Assembly (NCBI RefSeq): GCF_001428435.1
Contig: NZ_LMSO01000001.1
Location: 843,656-907,655 of the forward strand
Direction: 5' to 3'
Length of the DNA stretch: 64,000 nt
DNA from: Arthrobacter sp. Soil782
GTDB taxonomy: Bacteria; Actinomycetota; Actinomycetes; Actinomycetales; Micrococcaceae
Within the stretch, counting starts at the first letter, position 1. Each line of letters begins with the position of its first letter. The notes below the pieces were generated by a model that was not told the origin of the DNA, searched no databases, and saw only the letters and a program-made list of their open reading frames with translations. The translations under genes were made by a program, and so were the position numbers. This document shows positions 23,141-35,287 of the stretch, one piece after another.

Positions 23141-24649
23141 ATGGCAATCCTCACCGAGACCGGCGGCCACCCTGAGCCCCGAGGTTCCCGTTCAGTACGC
23201 CGGCCCGTACAACCCGGCACTATCAGTCCGCTCGACAAGTTCTTCAAGATCACCGAACGCGGTTCGACAAACAGCCGCGAGGTCCGCGGCGGCTTCGTCA
23301 CTTTCTTCACCATGGCGTACATCGTCATCCTGAACCCGCTCATTCTCGGCGGCTTCAGCCCCGACGCCGCTGCACTCGATGTGGAAGGCGGTTGGCTCCA
23401 GGCCACACAGATCGCCGCCGTAACCGGGTTGACCGCGGGCGTCATGACCATCCTCTTCGGCGTGGTCGCGAATCTACCCTTCGGTATCGCCGCCGGGCTG
23501 GGAATCAACTCCTTCCTCGCCGTCTCGGTGGTCGGTGATGTCACCTGGCCCGAAGCCATGGGTCTCGTAGTCATCAACGGCCTGCTGATCGTGCTGCTCG
23601 CCGTGACCGGAGCCCGAACTGCGATCTTCAACGCCGTACCGCGGCAGCTCAAGGCCGCCATCACCGTGGGAATCGGCTTGTTCATCGCCTTCATCGGGTT
23701 TGTGGACTCCGGCTTCGTCACCCGCACGGCCGGCGGGCCGCCGGTACAAATGGGCGACGGCGGCTCCATCACCACCGTGCCGACCCTCGTCTTCATCATC
23801 GGCCTGGTCACCATGGGCATCCTGATCGCCCGCAAGGTCCAGGGCGGGCTGCTCATCGGCATCATCGTCACCACGGTCATCGCGATCATCGTCGAGATGT
23901 CCCTGCGTTTGGGCGCTGGTGGACCGGACAACCCTGCAGGGTGGCACCTCAATGCGCCAGTCATCCCCTCGAACATCGTCTCGCTGCCGGACTTCAGCCT
24001 GGTGGGCGCGTTCGACCTCTTTGGAGCATTCGACCGCATCGGTATCCTGGCGGCGACCATGCTGGTGTTCACGCTCGTCTTCACAAACTTCTTCGACGCG
24101 ATGGGCACCATGACCGGGCTTGCCAAACAGGCTGGCCTGACTGACAAGCGCGGCAACTTCCCGCGCCTGAAGTCCGCGCTGGTGATCGAGGGCGTGGGTG
24201 CGGTTGCCGGCGGCGCGACGTCGGCCTCGTCCAATACCGTGTTCATCGACTCCGCTTCCGGCATCGGTGAAGGTGCACGGACCGGCCTTGCCTCAGTGGT
24301 GACGGGAGCGCTCTTCCTGGCCGCCATGTTCTTCACTCCTCTGACGGCAGTGGTGCCGCTGGAGGTAGCGGCGGCAGCTCTCGTCGTCGTCGGTGCCATG
24401 ATGGTGGCGCAGATCCGCGAGATCGACTTCCGGAACTTCTCCATCGCGCTGCCCGCGTTCCTCACCATCGTGACCATGCCGCTGACCTACTCGATCGCCA
24501 ACGGCATCGGCGCCGGCTTCATCAGCTGGGTCATCATCCGGGCGTCCTCCGGGAAGGCCCGCAAAATCCACCCGCTGCTCTGGGTGGTCGCTGCCGGGTT
24601 CCTCGTCTACTTTGCCCGCGGCCCGATCACGATCTGGATGGGCACATAG
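23141..24649 (+). CDS. NCS2 family purine permease (AzgA-type)
   Basis: This 502-residue protein starts at ATG 23141 (AAGGAG upstream). The start of the transport domain, FFKITERGSTNSREVRGG followed by FVTFFTMAYIVILNPLIL, is diagnostic of the AzgA branch of nucleobase/cation symporter-2, which imports adenine, guanine and hypoxanthine. Later motifs FTNFFDAMGTMTGLAKQAG and GATSASSNTVFIDSASGIGEG also match. About 12-14 membrane segments are present. It forms an operon with guanine deaminase. Confidence 0.92.
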   Translation: MAILTETGGHPEPRGSRSVRRPVQPGTISPLDKFFKITERGSTNSREVRGGFVTFFTMAYIVILNPLILGGFSPDAAALDVEGGWLQATQIAAVTGLTAGVMTILFGVVANLPFGIAAGLGINSFLAVSVVGDVTWPEAMGLVVINGLLIVLLAVTGARTAIFNAVPRQLKAAITVGIGLFIAFIGFVDSGFVTRTAGGPPVQMGDGGSITTVPTLVFIIGLVTMGILIARKVQGGLLIGIIVTTVIAIIVEMSLRLGAGGPDNPAGWHLNAPVIPSNIVSLPDFSLVGAFDLFGAFDRIGILAATMLVFTLVFTNFFDAMGTMTGLAKQAGLTDKRGNFPRLKSALVIEGVGAVAGGATSASSNTVFIDSASGIGEGARTGLASVVTGALFLAAMFFTPLTAVVPLEVAAAALVVVGAMMVAQIREIDFRNFSIALPAFLTIVTMPLTYSIANGIGAGFISWVIIRASSGKARKIHPLLWVVAAGFLVYFARGPITIWMGT

Positions 24650-24686
24650 ACCTTCCCCTCGTGTGAATCGGGTCTAGGCTGACCCC

Positions 24687-24974
24687 GTGGAGCTGACCTT
24701 CGAGGGCGAAATCTGGTACTGGAGAGGTCCGGCACCGTATCACTTTGTGACGGTGCCGGACCTCCAGTGCGTCGAGATCCGGGCGGTGTCGAAGATCGTC
24801 AGCTACGGCTGGGGGATGATCCCGGCGTCGGTGACGATCGGTAAGACGACCTGGACCACGTCCCTGTTTCCCAAGAACGGCGGCTACATTGTGCCGATCA
24901 AGGACTTCGTGCGACGGGACGAGCAAATCGACGACGGCGACACGGTGACGGTCGCGCTGGCGGTCAATGCCTGA
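24687..24974 (+). CDS. DUF1905 domain protein
   Basis: This 95-residue single-domain protein matches DUF1905: the N-terminal strand LTFEGEIWYWRGPAPYHFVTVP, then GWGMIPASVTIGKTTWTTSLFP, KNGGYIVPIKDFVRR and the final GDTVTVALAV. DUF1905 proteins form a small beta-barrel of unknown function. The start is GTG 24687 without a Shine-Dalgarno. TAGGCT lies six nt upstream, the spacing of a -10 element for a leaderless message. The gene appears to stand alone between the purine permease and the EAL gene. Confidence 0.8.
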   Translation: MELTFEGEIWYWRGPAPYHFVTVPDLQCVEIRAVSKIVSYGWGMIPASVTIGKTTWTTSLFPKNGGYIVPIKDFVRRDEQIDDGDTVTVALAVNA

Positions 24975-25119
24975 CGAACTGAGCCCCTGGAGATGCCGTC
25001 GAACGTTCAACACCGCCGGTTAGCCGGAGCAGCCACGACTCATCCGGTTGTGCGTCCGTTAAACTCCATAACCTGTCAGTGTCTTATTGTGGACGGGACC
25101 AGTGAGGGGGCCATTCCGC

Positions 25120-25926
25120 ATGGCATGTAACGGCTGCGCGACATCTTCAAGACTCGACTTTGACTTCAGCATGGCCTTCCAACCTATCTATGACGCGGTT
25201 GAAGATCGCGTGTGGGGATATGAGGCGCTCGTCAGGGGCGTATCGGGCGAAGGTGCCTTCGAGGTCCTGTCCAGGGTTTCTGCAGAACAGAAGTACCGCT
25301 TCGACCAGGATTGCCGGGTCAAAGCAATCGAACTGGCGTCGCGGCTCTTTCCTGCAGGCGAAGACCTGAAACTCTCGATCAACTTCATGCCGAATGCAGT
25401 CTACGAACCCGCCGCATGCCTCCGGGCGACCCTCCGGGCAGCAGAGCGATACAGCTTCCCGACGTCGTCGATCATGTTCGAATTCACGGAAAACGAGGAG
25501 GTGACGGACACCGCTCACCTCACCAACATCGTCACTGAATACCGCAAGCACGGCTTCACCACGGCGATCGACGATTTCGGTGCCGGCCACGCCGGGCTGG
25601 GGCTACTGGTGGAGTTCCAACCCGACCTCATCAAGATCGATATGAAACTCGTCCGGGGCATCGACAACAGTCCGTCCCGCCAAGCCGTAGTGACCGGCAT
25701 CCTGGCTATGGCTCGGGAGCTCGGCATTACGGTTCTCGCAGAAGGCGTCGAGACGGAGGATGAGTTCAGGCACCTGGCCGCCGGCGGCATCCGCTTGTTC
25801 CAGGGCTACTGGTTTGCGAAGCCCGTGTTCGAGCAGCTTCCGCGGGTGCAGTTTGTCCCCGTCTGGACATCCTCTACCGGGAGTCCGGAGTCCGTGAGCC
25901 CGGCGGCCGGGAGTCCGGGGAAGTAA
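25120..25926 (+). CDS. EAL domain protein (cyclic-di-GMP phosphodiesterase type)
   Basis: This 268-residue protein starts at ATG 25120 (GAGGGGG upstream). The whole chain is an EAL domain: GYEALVRG (Glu35), LSINFMPNAVYEP, IMFEFTENEEV, the metal motif AIDDFGAGHAGLGLL, LIKIDMKLVRGID, VLAEGVETEDE and LFQGYWFAKP. All catalytic acidic residues and the lysine appear to be kept, so c-di-GMP hydrolysis is plausible. The subtype resembles the EAL half of BLUF-EAL photoreceptors, but there is no BLUF domain, only a short N-terminus with a CNGC motif. The 3' end overlaps the convergent xdhC by 53 bp, and both tails come from a GAGTCCGG-type repeat. Confidence 0.9.
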   Translation: MACNGCATSSRLDFDFSMAFQPIYDAVEDRVWGYEALVRGVSGEGAFEVLSRVSAEQKYRFDQDCRVKAIELASRLFPAGEDLKLSINFMPNAVYEPAACLRATLRAAERYSFPTSSIMFEFTENEEVTDTAHLTNIVTEYRKHGFTTAIDDFGAGHAGLGLLVEFQPDLIKIDMKLVRGIDNSPSRQAVVTGILAMARELGITVLAEGVETEDEFRHLAAGGIRLFQGYWFAKPVFEQLPRVQFVPVWTSSTGSPESVSPAAGSPGK

Positions 25927-26710
25927 GCCGCTTCAGCAGGTCCGCCGCCGCGCTCACGGCGATGACCGCCGGTGCTTTCCCAGTGACATCCGGCAGCCCG
26001 ATCGGGCACTGAATCCGCCCGATCTCCTGCTCGCCATACCCCTCCGCCGCCAGCTTCTGCCGGAACCGCGACCACTTCGCCTTCGAACCGATCAGCCCGA
26101 CACTCCCCAGGTCACCGCGCCGCAGCGCGGCATCGCACAGCAGGAAGTCCTCGGAGTGATCGTGGCTCATGATGAACGCGTGCGCACCGGCAGGAAGCTC
26201 CCCCAGGAACGAGTCCGGCACCGGCGTATGCACCGGGTGCACGGTCGCCACACCCGAGGTCACATCCGCCAGCCGCTCCGGCAGCAACTGCTCGGCGCGG
26301 CTGTCCACCAGGTACAGGTTCATCGGCAGCCGCGAGAGCACCCTCCCGAGCTCATACCCCACATGCCCGACGCCGAACACCGCCACCGTGGGCAACGACA
26401 GGAACGGCTCCAACAGCACCCGAACCTTCCCGCCGCAGCACTGCCTCCCGTGCTGCGTCACCGCGTGCTCGCTGAGCGAAAACTCGACGTTCTCGGCAGT
26501 TGAAACGCCGCCCGCCATCATCTCCCGCGCCCGATCGATCACGGTCGCCTCAAGGTTCCCACCGCCGATGGTCCCCCAACTCGACGACGACCCCACTAGC
26601 ATCTTCGCCCCGGCTTCCCGGGGTGAATGCCCACGCACCTCGGACACGGTCGCCAGCACACCTGGCTGTCCCGTTGACCTCAGGCGTTGCAAAGCCTCCA
26701 GCCAGTCCAT
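25874..26710 (-). CDS. xdhC: XdhC/CoxI family xanthine dehydrogenase accessory protein
   Basis: This 278-residue protein starts at ATG 26710, one base after the xdhB stop. It has the XdhC N-terminal motif GVLATVSEVRGHSPREAGAK, GTIGGGNLEA, the CCGG motif (RQCCGGKVRVLLEP) and a C-terminal Rossmann domain (VAVFGVGHVGYELGRVL, IMSHDHSEDFLL, VGLIGSKAKWSRF, RIQCPIGLPD). XdhC binds molybdenum cofactor and inserts the sulfurated form into xanthine dehydrogenase. It is the third gene of the xdhA-xdhB-xdhC operon. The last 15 residues are a low-complexity proline/serine/arginine tail that overlaps the EAL gene on the other strand. Confidence 0.93.
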   Translation of the reverse strand: MDWLEALQRLRSTGQPGVLATVSEVRGHSPREAGAKMLVGSSSSWGTIGGGNLEATVIDRAREMMAGGVSTAENVEFSLSEHAVTQHGRQCCGGKVRVLLEPFLSLPTVAVFGVGHVGYELGRVLSRLPMNLYLVDSRAEQLLPERLADVTSGVATVHPVHTPVPDSFLGELPAGAHAFIMSHDHSEDFLLCDAALRRGDLGSVGLIGSKAKWSRFRQKLAAEGYGEQEIGRIQCPIGLPDVTGKAPAVIAVSAAADLLKRLTSPDSRPPGSRTPDSR

Positions 26711-26711
26711 G

Positions 26712-29098
<2,387 letters not shown>

Positions 29099-29102
<4 letters not shown>

Positions 29103-30598
29103 TTGGCCGCCTCCAGGGAAGGAGCGTTCTCGGCATGGAACCTGAACAGCGCCTGTCTCAGCATTGCCGAGCGGTACAGCGAGCTGGCCCGCATGTCATC
29201 GATCGGCGTTCCTTCACCCGCCATGACGACTGCGGCGGCGGCCACCGTGTCCGACGTCCAGGGTTGACCGACGAGCGCCTCTTCCGTCGCGAGAGCGCGG
29301 ATTGGAGTCGCTGCCACACCGCCAAGCCCAATGCGTGCGGAACGTACGACGCCGTCTCGAAGTTGCAGTGCGATGGCCACGGACACACTTGAAATGTCAT
29401 CGAACCGCCGCTTGGCGATCTTGTAAAACGCGGTGCTTTCGGCGAGCGGCAACGGGATGCGGATGGCGCGGAGCATTTCGTGCGGCTGACGAACGCTCCG
29501 GCGGTAGCCGGTGTAGTACTCGGACAACGGAACTTCGCGCTCTCCGTCTGTGGAGGAGAGGATAATTTTTGCGTCGAGCGCCAGGAACACCGGCGCGGAG
29601 TCGCCGATGGGCGAACCCGTGGAGAGGTTCCCACCGAAGGTCGCGGCGTTACGGATCAGCCGGGAGGCGAACTGCGGGAAAAGGTAACCCAACAGCGGGA
29701 TGCGGCCGTCGAGCGCCCGCTCGACTTCAGAGAGTGTCAGCGCGGCACCAATTTCGATGGAATCGGCGTCAAACGTCAGCGTCCGGAGCTCTTCGAGCCT
29801 GTCGATGGCGAGGACCAACGGCGGACGTGAGTGCCGCAGGTTGACCTCGACGCCGAGGTCCGTGGCGCCGGCAACCAGCTTCACGTCCGGATTGTCGCGC
29901 AGTGTCTGGCGGACCTCGTCAAGCGACTGCGGACGAATGAAGTCCGACTCACCGCTGACCCGTGTGTGTTTTGCAGCAGGAGCCGGTCGGTTTTGCCGCT
30001 CCAGCAGCGGATCCGAATCTTCGGGCGCCTCCAGCGCATACGCTGCGTCGCGGATGGGACGGTAGCCCGTGCAGCGGCACAAATTGCCGCTCAGTGAATG
30101 CAGATCAAACCCATTGGGGCCGCATTCGTGGTCGGTGGCGTGCTCTTCACCAACGACGGCGGTTCCGGTTTCCTTCGCGCTCTCGGCAGCGCTGCGCTCT
30201 GGCCGGTAGTATTCGGCAGCCATCGAGCAGACAAATCCGGGGGTGCAGTAGCCGCACTGCGAGCCGCCGCGGTCCGCCATTTCGCGCTGTACCGGGTGGA
30301 GGTCCTCCGGTGTGCATGCATCGGAGACGTTTCCAAGCCCCTCGGCGGTAAGGATCTCCTGGCCGTCGAAGGCCAGTGCCGGCGGGAGACACGCGTTGAC
30401 CGAGGTCCATCGGCTGCGGTCGGTCCCGTCGGGGCGGGCTACGAGGACGGCGCAGGCACCGCATTCCCCTTCAGCGCACCCTTCCTTTGACCCTGTCAGG
30501 CCTTCATCCCGCAACCAGTCGAGTAATCGAGTGTGGGGGTTTGCCTTGCTGCAGTCCCGGACTTTGCCATTGACGGTTACCTTGATTCCGTCCATCAT
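29099..30598 (-). CDS. xdhA: xanthine dehydrogenase, iron-sulfur and FAD subunit
   Basis: This 499-residue protein starts at ATG 30598 with GGGAG 6 nt upstream. The N-terminus is a plant-type ferredoxin domain (GSKEGCAEGECGACAVL). A second 2Fe-2S domain has SQCGYCTPGFVC and NLCRCTGYRPI. Residues about 215-390 form the FAD-binding domain (VKLVAGATDLGVEVNLR, ATFGGNLSTGSPIGDS), followed by the CO-dehydrogenase-like C-terminal domain. An insert of about 30 residues around GTAVVGEEHATDHECG separates the two cluster halves. It is the first gene of xdhA-xdhB-xdhC; a TTGACA-17-CACAAT promoter lies 41-69 bp upstream. Confidence 0.95.
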
Positions 30599-30638
30599 TC
30601 ACGCTCCCGTACGAACCGGACCGACGCGCCAACCGAAC

Positions 30639-30667
30639 ATTGTGAACCAGGGTCGAAGACCTGTCAA
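30639..30667 (-). promoter_or_regulatory. promoter of the xdhA-xdhB-xdhC operon
   Basis: Reading leftward, a perfect -35 TTGACA (30667-30662), a 17-nt spacer and a -10 CACAAT (30644-30639) lie upstream of xdhA. The start would be near 30632, giving a 5' leader of about 34 nt with a GGGAG Shine-Dalgarno. Confidence 0.6.
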
Positions 30668-30717
30668 ACTGTTCGTTACGTAGTTTCGGTGTGACCTAGC
30701 GTACACCTTGGGTGCGG

Positions 30718-30755
30718 AACTTTGTTTCCACCATGCGATAGAAAGGAACAAAGTT
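30718..30755 (+). promoter_or_regulatory. inverted repeat over the ribosome-binding region of a small ORF
   Basis: AACTTTGTTTCC (30718-30729) is nearly the reverse complement of GGAACAAAGTT (30745-30755), with a 1-nt bulge. The right arm contains the AAGGAA Shine-Dalgarno of the small frame starting at 30756, so the fold would hide the ribosome-binding site. It could be an operator or a translational switch. Confidence 0.4.
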
Positions 30756-30914
30756 TTGAGCACTACAAGTCCTGCTGCCGAGGAAGAGCGGCGACTTCGG
30801 TTGTTGAAGTTCAGGGAGGCAGTGGATGCGGCATCGAGCGCTAGTGCCGCTGGCCACCGAGACGAGACAGCCTCTGGGAGCGTACAGAACTGGCTGACGC
30901 AGATAAGTCACTGA
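30756..30914 (+). CDS. possible small protein of 52 residues
   Basis: The frame begins at TTG 30756 just after AAGGAA and encodes a mostly helical, charged peptide (EEERRLRLLKFREAVDAASS, then a polar tail ending VQNWLTQISH). It sits between the divergent xdhA promoter and the glycine riboswitch. Codon use is plausible but the frame is short and I recognise no family. The well-placed Shine-Dalgarno and the inverted repeat around it are the main arguments that it is real. An upstream in-frame GTG at 30708 is a less likely start. Confidence 0.35.
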   Translation: MSTTSPAAEEERRLRLLKFREAVDAASSASAAGHRDETASGSVQNWLTQISH

Positions 30915-31010
30915 ATTAGACGGACCCAGTCGTACAGGAGTTGCGTGAAGACTCAACCAACCGGTAGTCTGTGAAGCGCGTCACCTGTCAGTGACGCACG
31001 CTTTCGATTC

Positions 31011-31212
31011 GTGGCGGGAGAGTCCTGCCGGTACATTCAGCGGGCGCCGTAGGAGCAAATCCTCCCCAGGAATCTCTCAGGCCCATGTACCGCCGCGGCG
31101 AGGCAACTCTGGAAAGCAGTCCGGGAAACCGGGCTCACCGACGGTGCAAGTGGATCCTGAGAACATCAGGCAAAGCGGAAACTCTCAGGTCCAATACAGA
31201 GCGGGGAGGAAC
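31011..31212 (+). ncRNA. tandem glycine riboswitch
   Basis: Two consecutive glycine aptamers precede gcvP. Aptamer 1 (about 31011-31118) shows GGGAGAGTCCTG, CGCCGTAGGAGCAAATCCTC, AATCTCTCAGGC and CCGCCGCGGCGAGGCAACTC. Aptamer 2 (about 31119-31212) shows CACCGACGGTGCAAG, AGGCAAAGCGGAAACTCTCA, GGTCCAATACAGAG and CGGGGAGGAACCCG. These are the conserved bulges of the gcvT-type RNA. Glycine binding normally turns expression of the cleavage system on. A GCGTCAC/GTGACGC inverted repeat at 30978-30997, just upstream, may be a promoter-proximal operator. No clear intrinsic terminator is seen, so control may be translational. Confidence 0.9.
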
Positions 31213-31258
31213 CCGAATCATCGTGGTGTTTTGCGCCACCTGAGTTATGGAGTTCCTC

Positions 31259-34132
31259 ATGACGTATCCGTCGTCCCAATCCACGTTCGCAGACCGCCAC
31301 ATCGGTGCGCGCCGCCAGGACCACATCGACACGATGCTCAAGGCTGTCGGTTATGACACCGTCGACAGCCTTGTTGACAGTGCCGTTCCCGATTCCATTC
31401 GTCAGGAAAGCCCGCTCGGGCTGGACAGCGCGCTCAGCGAAGTCCAGGTGCTCGCCGAACTGCGCAGGCTCGCCGGCCGGAACAAGACTGCCGTACAGAT
31501 GATCGGCCAGGGCTACTACGACACCGTCACGCCGGCAGTGATCCGCCGCAATATCCTCGAGGCCCCCGCCTGGTACACGGCGTACACGCCTTACCAGCCC
31601 GAGATCTCGCAGGGCCGGCTTGAGGCGCTGCTTAACTTTCAGACCATGGTGCAGGATCTCACCGCCCTGCCGGTGGCCAACGCTTCCCTTCTTGATGAAG
31701 CCACAGCGGTGGCCGAGGCCGTGCTGCTCATGCGCCGTGCCAATAAGGCCAAAGGCCAGAACGCAACCGCCAAGGACGGCAAGACTGTCCTCGACGCGGA
31801 CTGCCTCCCGCAGACCATCGCCATCGTCCTCGGCCGCGCAGAGGCGCTCGGTTTCGAGGTGGAGGTCGCTGACCTCTCCCAGGGGCTTCCGGAAGGTGAC
31901 ATCAACGGCGTCGTCCTCCAGCAGCCGGGCGTCTCCGGCCGTGTCTGGGACCAGACAGCCGTCATCGCCGAAGCGAAAGAGCGGGGTGCGCTCGTCACCG
32001 TCGCCGCTGACCTCCTCGCGCTGACGCTCATTACCCCTCCGGGCGAGCAGGGAGCGGACATCGCCGTCGGCTCCTCCCAGCGCTTCGGAGTTCCGCTGTT
32101 CTTCGGCGGACCGCACGCCGCGTACATGGCTGTGCGCGACGGCATGGAACGGACCCTTCCCGGCCGCATCGTCGGCGTCTCCAAGGACAACGCCGGTGCT
32201 ACCGCCTACCGCCTGGCCCTCCAGACCCGCGAACAGCACATCCGCCGTGAAAAGGCCACGTCGAACATCTGCACCGCGCAGGCACTGCTGGCCATCGTGT
32301 CTTCCTTCTACGCCGTCTACCACGGCCCGGACGGACTGAGAGCCATTGCGCAAAACGTCCACAGCAGCGCCCGTGCGCTCGCCACCACGCTGAAGGCCGC
32401 CGGCTGGGAACTGGTGAGCGACTCCTTCTTCGACACCCTCACCGTCCGCGTCCCGCGCAACGCCGCCAAGGTGGTTTCCGCTGCCGAGTCCCGTGGCATC
32501 AACCTGCGCCTCGTCAACGCCGACACCGTCGGCATCTCAGTCGATGAAACGACGACGCCTGAGATCCTCTCCGCTGTGTCCGCCGCCTTTGGCGCCGGTC
32601 AGGTCAGGCAAGCTGCGGGCTTCGAGCTGCCCGCCGCCGCGGTGCGCACCTCGGAATACCTTCAGCACCCGGTCTTCAACACCCACCGCTCCGAGACCCA
32701 GCTGCTGCGTTACATCCGCCGGCTCTCGGACCGGGACCTCGCGCTGGACCGCACCATGATCCCGCTGGGCTCCTGCACCATGAAGCTGAACGCCACCGCC
32801 GAGATGGAGGCCATTTCGTGGCCGGAGTTCGCCTCGATCCACCCCTTCGCCCCGGATTCCCAGACTGAAGGCTGGCGCGAGCTGATCGACGGGCTCGAAG
32901 CCGACCTCGCTGAGATCACCGGGTACGACCAGGTCTCCATTCAGCCCAACGCCGGATCCCAAGGTGAGCTCGCCGGGCTGCTTGCGATCCGCGGCTACCA
33001 CGCCTCCCGCGGCGAGGGCCAGCGCAACGTCTGCCTGATTCCTGCCTCCGCCCACGGCACCAACGCTGCCTCCGCTGTCCTCGCGGGCATGAAGGTTGTT
33101 GTTGTGGCCACAGCATCCGACGGCACCATCGATCACGGAGACCTGCGGGCGAAGATCGAAGCACACAGGGATGCGCTGTCGGCGATTATGATCACCTACC
33201 CGTCCACCCATGGAGTGTTCGACGCCGACGTCCGCGAAGTCTGCGATGCGGTGCACGAGGCCGGTGGACAGGTCTACGTCGACGGCGCAAACCTGAACGC
33301 GCTCGTGGGCCTCGCCCAGCCGGGCAAGTTCGGCGGCGACGTCTCCCACCTTAACCTGCACAAGACTTTCTGCATCCCGCACGGCGGCGGCGGTCCCGGC
33401 GTCGGCCCGGTGGCTGCGAAGGCTCACCTGGCGCCGTTCATGCCGGGCGATGCCAACAGAGCTGGCGAGGCCGGCTCTGCTGGACCACGTGGCGTCGCGA
33501 TTTCCGCTTCCCGTTTCGGTTCCGCAGGCGTCCTGCCCATCTCCTGGGCGTACGTGAAGCTGATGGGCGGCCAGGGCCTCACCGAAGCCACCAAGTCCGC
33601 CCTTCTGGCAGCGAATTACATTGCCGCCCGGTTGAACGAGCACTTCCCGGTCCTCTACACCGGCGAGAGCGGCCTTGTGGCGCACGAATGCATCCTGGAC
33701 CTGCGCGAGCTCACCGCCCGCACAGGAGTTACCGCCGAGGACGTTGCCAAGCGCCTCATCGACTTCGGGTTCCACGCCCCCACGCTGTCTTTCCCCGTGG
33801 CGGGCACGCTGATGGTCGAACCGACCGAGTCCGAGGACCTGGCGGAAATCGATCGCTTCATCGAAGCGATGGTCACGATCCGGCAGGAAATGGAGCAGGT
33901 CGCCTCCGGGGATTTCACTATCGAGGAATCGCCGCTGCGCAACGCACCGCACACGGCTGCCGCCGTCGTCACCTCCGAGTGGGAGCGCCGGTACCCGCGC
34001 GAACAGGGTGCCTTCCCCGTCCGGTCCCTCCGGCAGGACAAGTACTTCCCGCCGGTTGGCCGCATCGACGGCGCCGCTGGAGACCGTAATCTGGTCTGCT
34101 CCTGCCCTCCCCTCTCCGCTTTCGAAGACTAA
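31259..34132 (+). CDS. gcvP: glycine dehydrogenase (decarboxylating), P protein
   Basis: This is a PLP enzyme of about 957 residues fused in the long, single-chain form. ATG 31259 is preferred over ATG 31247 because GGAG lies 6 nt before it. The N-terminus [19 protein letters not shown] is typical. The PLP lysine is in [16 protein letters not shown] (Lys702), with [15 protein letters not shown] and the substrate-loop [18 protein letters not shown]. It decarboxylates glycine and passes the aminomethyl group to lipoyl-GcvH. The gene lies directly behind the tandem glycine riboswitch and heads the gcvP-gcvT-gcvH-glyA cluster. Confidence 0.96.
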   Translation: MTYPSSQSTFADRHIGARRQDHIDTMLKAVGYDTVDSLVDSAVPDSIRQESPLGLDSALSEVQVLAELRRLAGRNKTAVQMIGQGYYDTVTPAVIRRNILEAPAWYTAYTPYQPEISQGRLEALLNFQTMVQDLTALPVANASLLDEATAVAEAVLLMRRANKAKGQNATAKDGKTVLDADCLPQTIAIVLGRAEALGFEVEVADLSQGLPEGDINGVVLQQPGVSGRVWDQTAVIAEAKERGALVTVAADLLALTLITPPGEQGADIAVGSSQRFGVPLFFGGPHAAYMAVRDGMERTLPGRIVGVSKDNAGATAYRLALQTREQHIRREKATSNICTAQALLAIVSSFYAVYHGPDGLRAIAQNVHSSARALATTLKAAGWELVSDSFFDTLTVRVPRNAAKVVSAAESRGINLRLVNADTVGISVDETTTPEILSAVSAAFGAGQVRQAAGFELPAAAVRTSEYLQHPVFNTHRSETQLLRYIRRLSDRDLALDRTMIPLGSCTMKLNATAEMEAISWPEFASIHPFAPDSQTEGWRELIDGLEADLAEITGYDQVSIQPNAGSQGELAGLLAIRGYHASRGEGQRNVCLIPASAHGTNAASAVLAGMKVVVVATASDGTIDHGDLRAKIEAHRDALSAIMITYPSTHGVFDADVREVCDAVHEAGGQVYVDGANLNALVGLAQPGKFGGDVSHLNLHKTFCIPHGGGGPGVGPVAAKAHLAPFMPGDANRAGEAGSAGPRGVAISASRFGSAGVLPISWAYVKLMGGQGLTEATKSALLAANYIAARLNEHFPVLYTGESGLVAHECILDLRELTARTGVTAEDVAKRLIDFGFHAPTLSFPVAGTLMVEPTESEDLAEIDRFIEAMVTIRQEMEQVASGDFTIEESPLRNAPHTAAAVVTSEWERRYPREQGAFPVRSLRQDKYFPPVGRIDGAAGDRNLVCSCPPLSAFED

Positions 34133-34142
34133 GGATTCCGCG

Positions 34143-35276
34143 ATGACTGAGAAGTACACAGCTCTCTACGACCAGCACAAGCTGGCCGGCGCCTCATTCA
34201 CCAACTTCGGCGGCTGGCAAATGCCCCTGAAGTACAGCTCCGAACTCGCCGAGCACCACGCAGTGCGCAAAGCGGCCGGGCTATTTGACCTCTCCCACAT
34301 GGGAGAAATCTGGGTCACCGGCCCGGACTCCGCGGCCTTCCTTGACTACGCACTGGCCGGGAAGCTCTCAGCAGTGGCAGTCGGAAAAGCCAAGTACTCG
34401 CTGATCTGCCAGGAAGACGGCGGCATCATCGACGACCTGATTTCCTACCGCCGCGGGGAGGAGAAGTACCTGGTGGTGCCGAACGCCGGCAACGCGCCCG
34501 TGGTCGCCTCGGAATTGCTTGAAAGGGCCGCCAACTTCGATGTGACCATCGACGACGTCTCTGCCCAGACGTCACTGATCGCCGTCCAGGGACCCAAAGC
34601 CGAGGAAATCCTGCTCACGCTGGTGCCCGCCGAACAGCATTCACTCGTCACCGACCTCAAGTACTACGCGGCGGTCGAGGTTGAGATTCAGGGGAACGGC
34701 TTAGCCGAGGAACTGCTCCTGGCCCGCACCGGGTACACCGGCGAGGACGGCTTCGAGATCTACATGCCGAACGAGGATGCTCCAGCCCTGTGGGAAGCAC
34801 TGCTGGAGACCGGGACCGGGCAAGGCCTCATCCCCGCCGGCCTCGCGTCCCGCGACTCCCTGCGCCTTGAGGCGGGCATGCCGCTGTACGGCAATGAACT
34901 CTCCCGCGAGGGCAACCCCTACGCCGCAGGCCTTGGCCCGGTCGTCTCGCTGGCCAAGGAATCCGACTTCATCGGCAAGACCGCGCTGGCTGAACTCAAG
35001 GCAGCCGGCGCCGGCTCCACCACCGGACGCAAGCTCGTAGGCCTCAACGGCCTCGGACGCCGCGCAGGCCGCAGCCACTATTCCGTCCTGAAAGACGGCA
35101 ACGTGGTGGGCGAAGTGACCTCCGGCCAGCCCTCCCCCACCCTGGGTTACCCGATCGCCCTGGCCTACGTCGACGTCGAGCACGCTGAACCGGGCACGGC
35201 GCTTGATATCGACCTCCGCGGCAAGCCCGAGCCGTTCGAAGTTGTTGCGCTGCCGTTCTACAAGCGTTCGAAGTAG
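34143..35276 (+). CDS. gcvT: aminomethyltransferase (glycine cleavage T protein)
   Basis: This 377-residue folate-dependent enzyme starts at ATG 34143 (AAGGA upstream, 10 nt after gcvP). The motifs are TNFGGWQMPLKYSSELAEHH, GLFDLSHMGEIWVTG, QEDGGIIDDLISYR, LLARTGYTGEDGFEIY with GLIPAGLASRDSLRLEAGM, and the C-terminal GEVTSGQPSPTLGYPIALAY. It releases ammonia and forms methylene-tetrahydrofolate from the aminomethyl-lipoyl intermediate. The gap to gcvH is unusually long for this operon (127 bp) and contains a large hairpin. Confidence 0.96.
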   Translation: MTEKYTALYDQHKLAGASFTNFGGWQMPLKYSSELAEHHAVRKAAGLFDLSHMGEIWVTGPDSAAFLDYALAGKLSAVAVGKAKYSLICQEDGGIIDDLISYRRGEEKYLVVPNAGNAPVVASELLERAANFDVTIDDVSAQTSLIAVQGPKAEEILLTLVPAEQHSLVTDLKYYAAVEVEIQGNGLAEELLLARTGYTGEDGFEIYMPNEDAPALWEALLETGTGQGLIPAGLASRDSLRLEAGMPLYGNELSREGNPYAAGLGPVVSLAKESDFIGKTALAELKAAGAGSTTGRKLVGLNGLGRRAGRSHYSVLKDGNVVGEVTSGQPSPTLGYPIALAYVDVEHAEPGTALDIDLRGKPEPFEVVALPFYKRSK

Positions 35277-35287
35277 TCCTGCGGCAC

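Noticed and set aside
22906..24477. 523-codon minus-strand frame opposite guaD and the NCS2 permease
   Set aside because: The composition (Met/Thr/Pro/Ser-rich) is the mirror of hydrophobic codons; there is no independent evidence of coding.
32537..34159. 540-codon minus-strand frame opposite gcvP
   Set aside because: Shadow of the gcvP reading frame; no motif and no ribosome-binding site.
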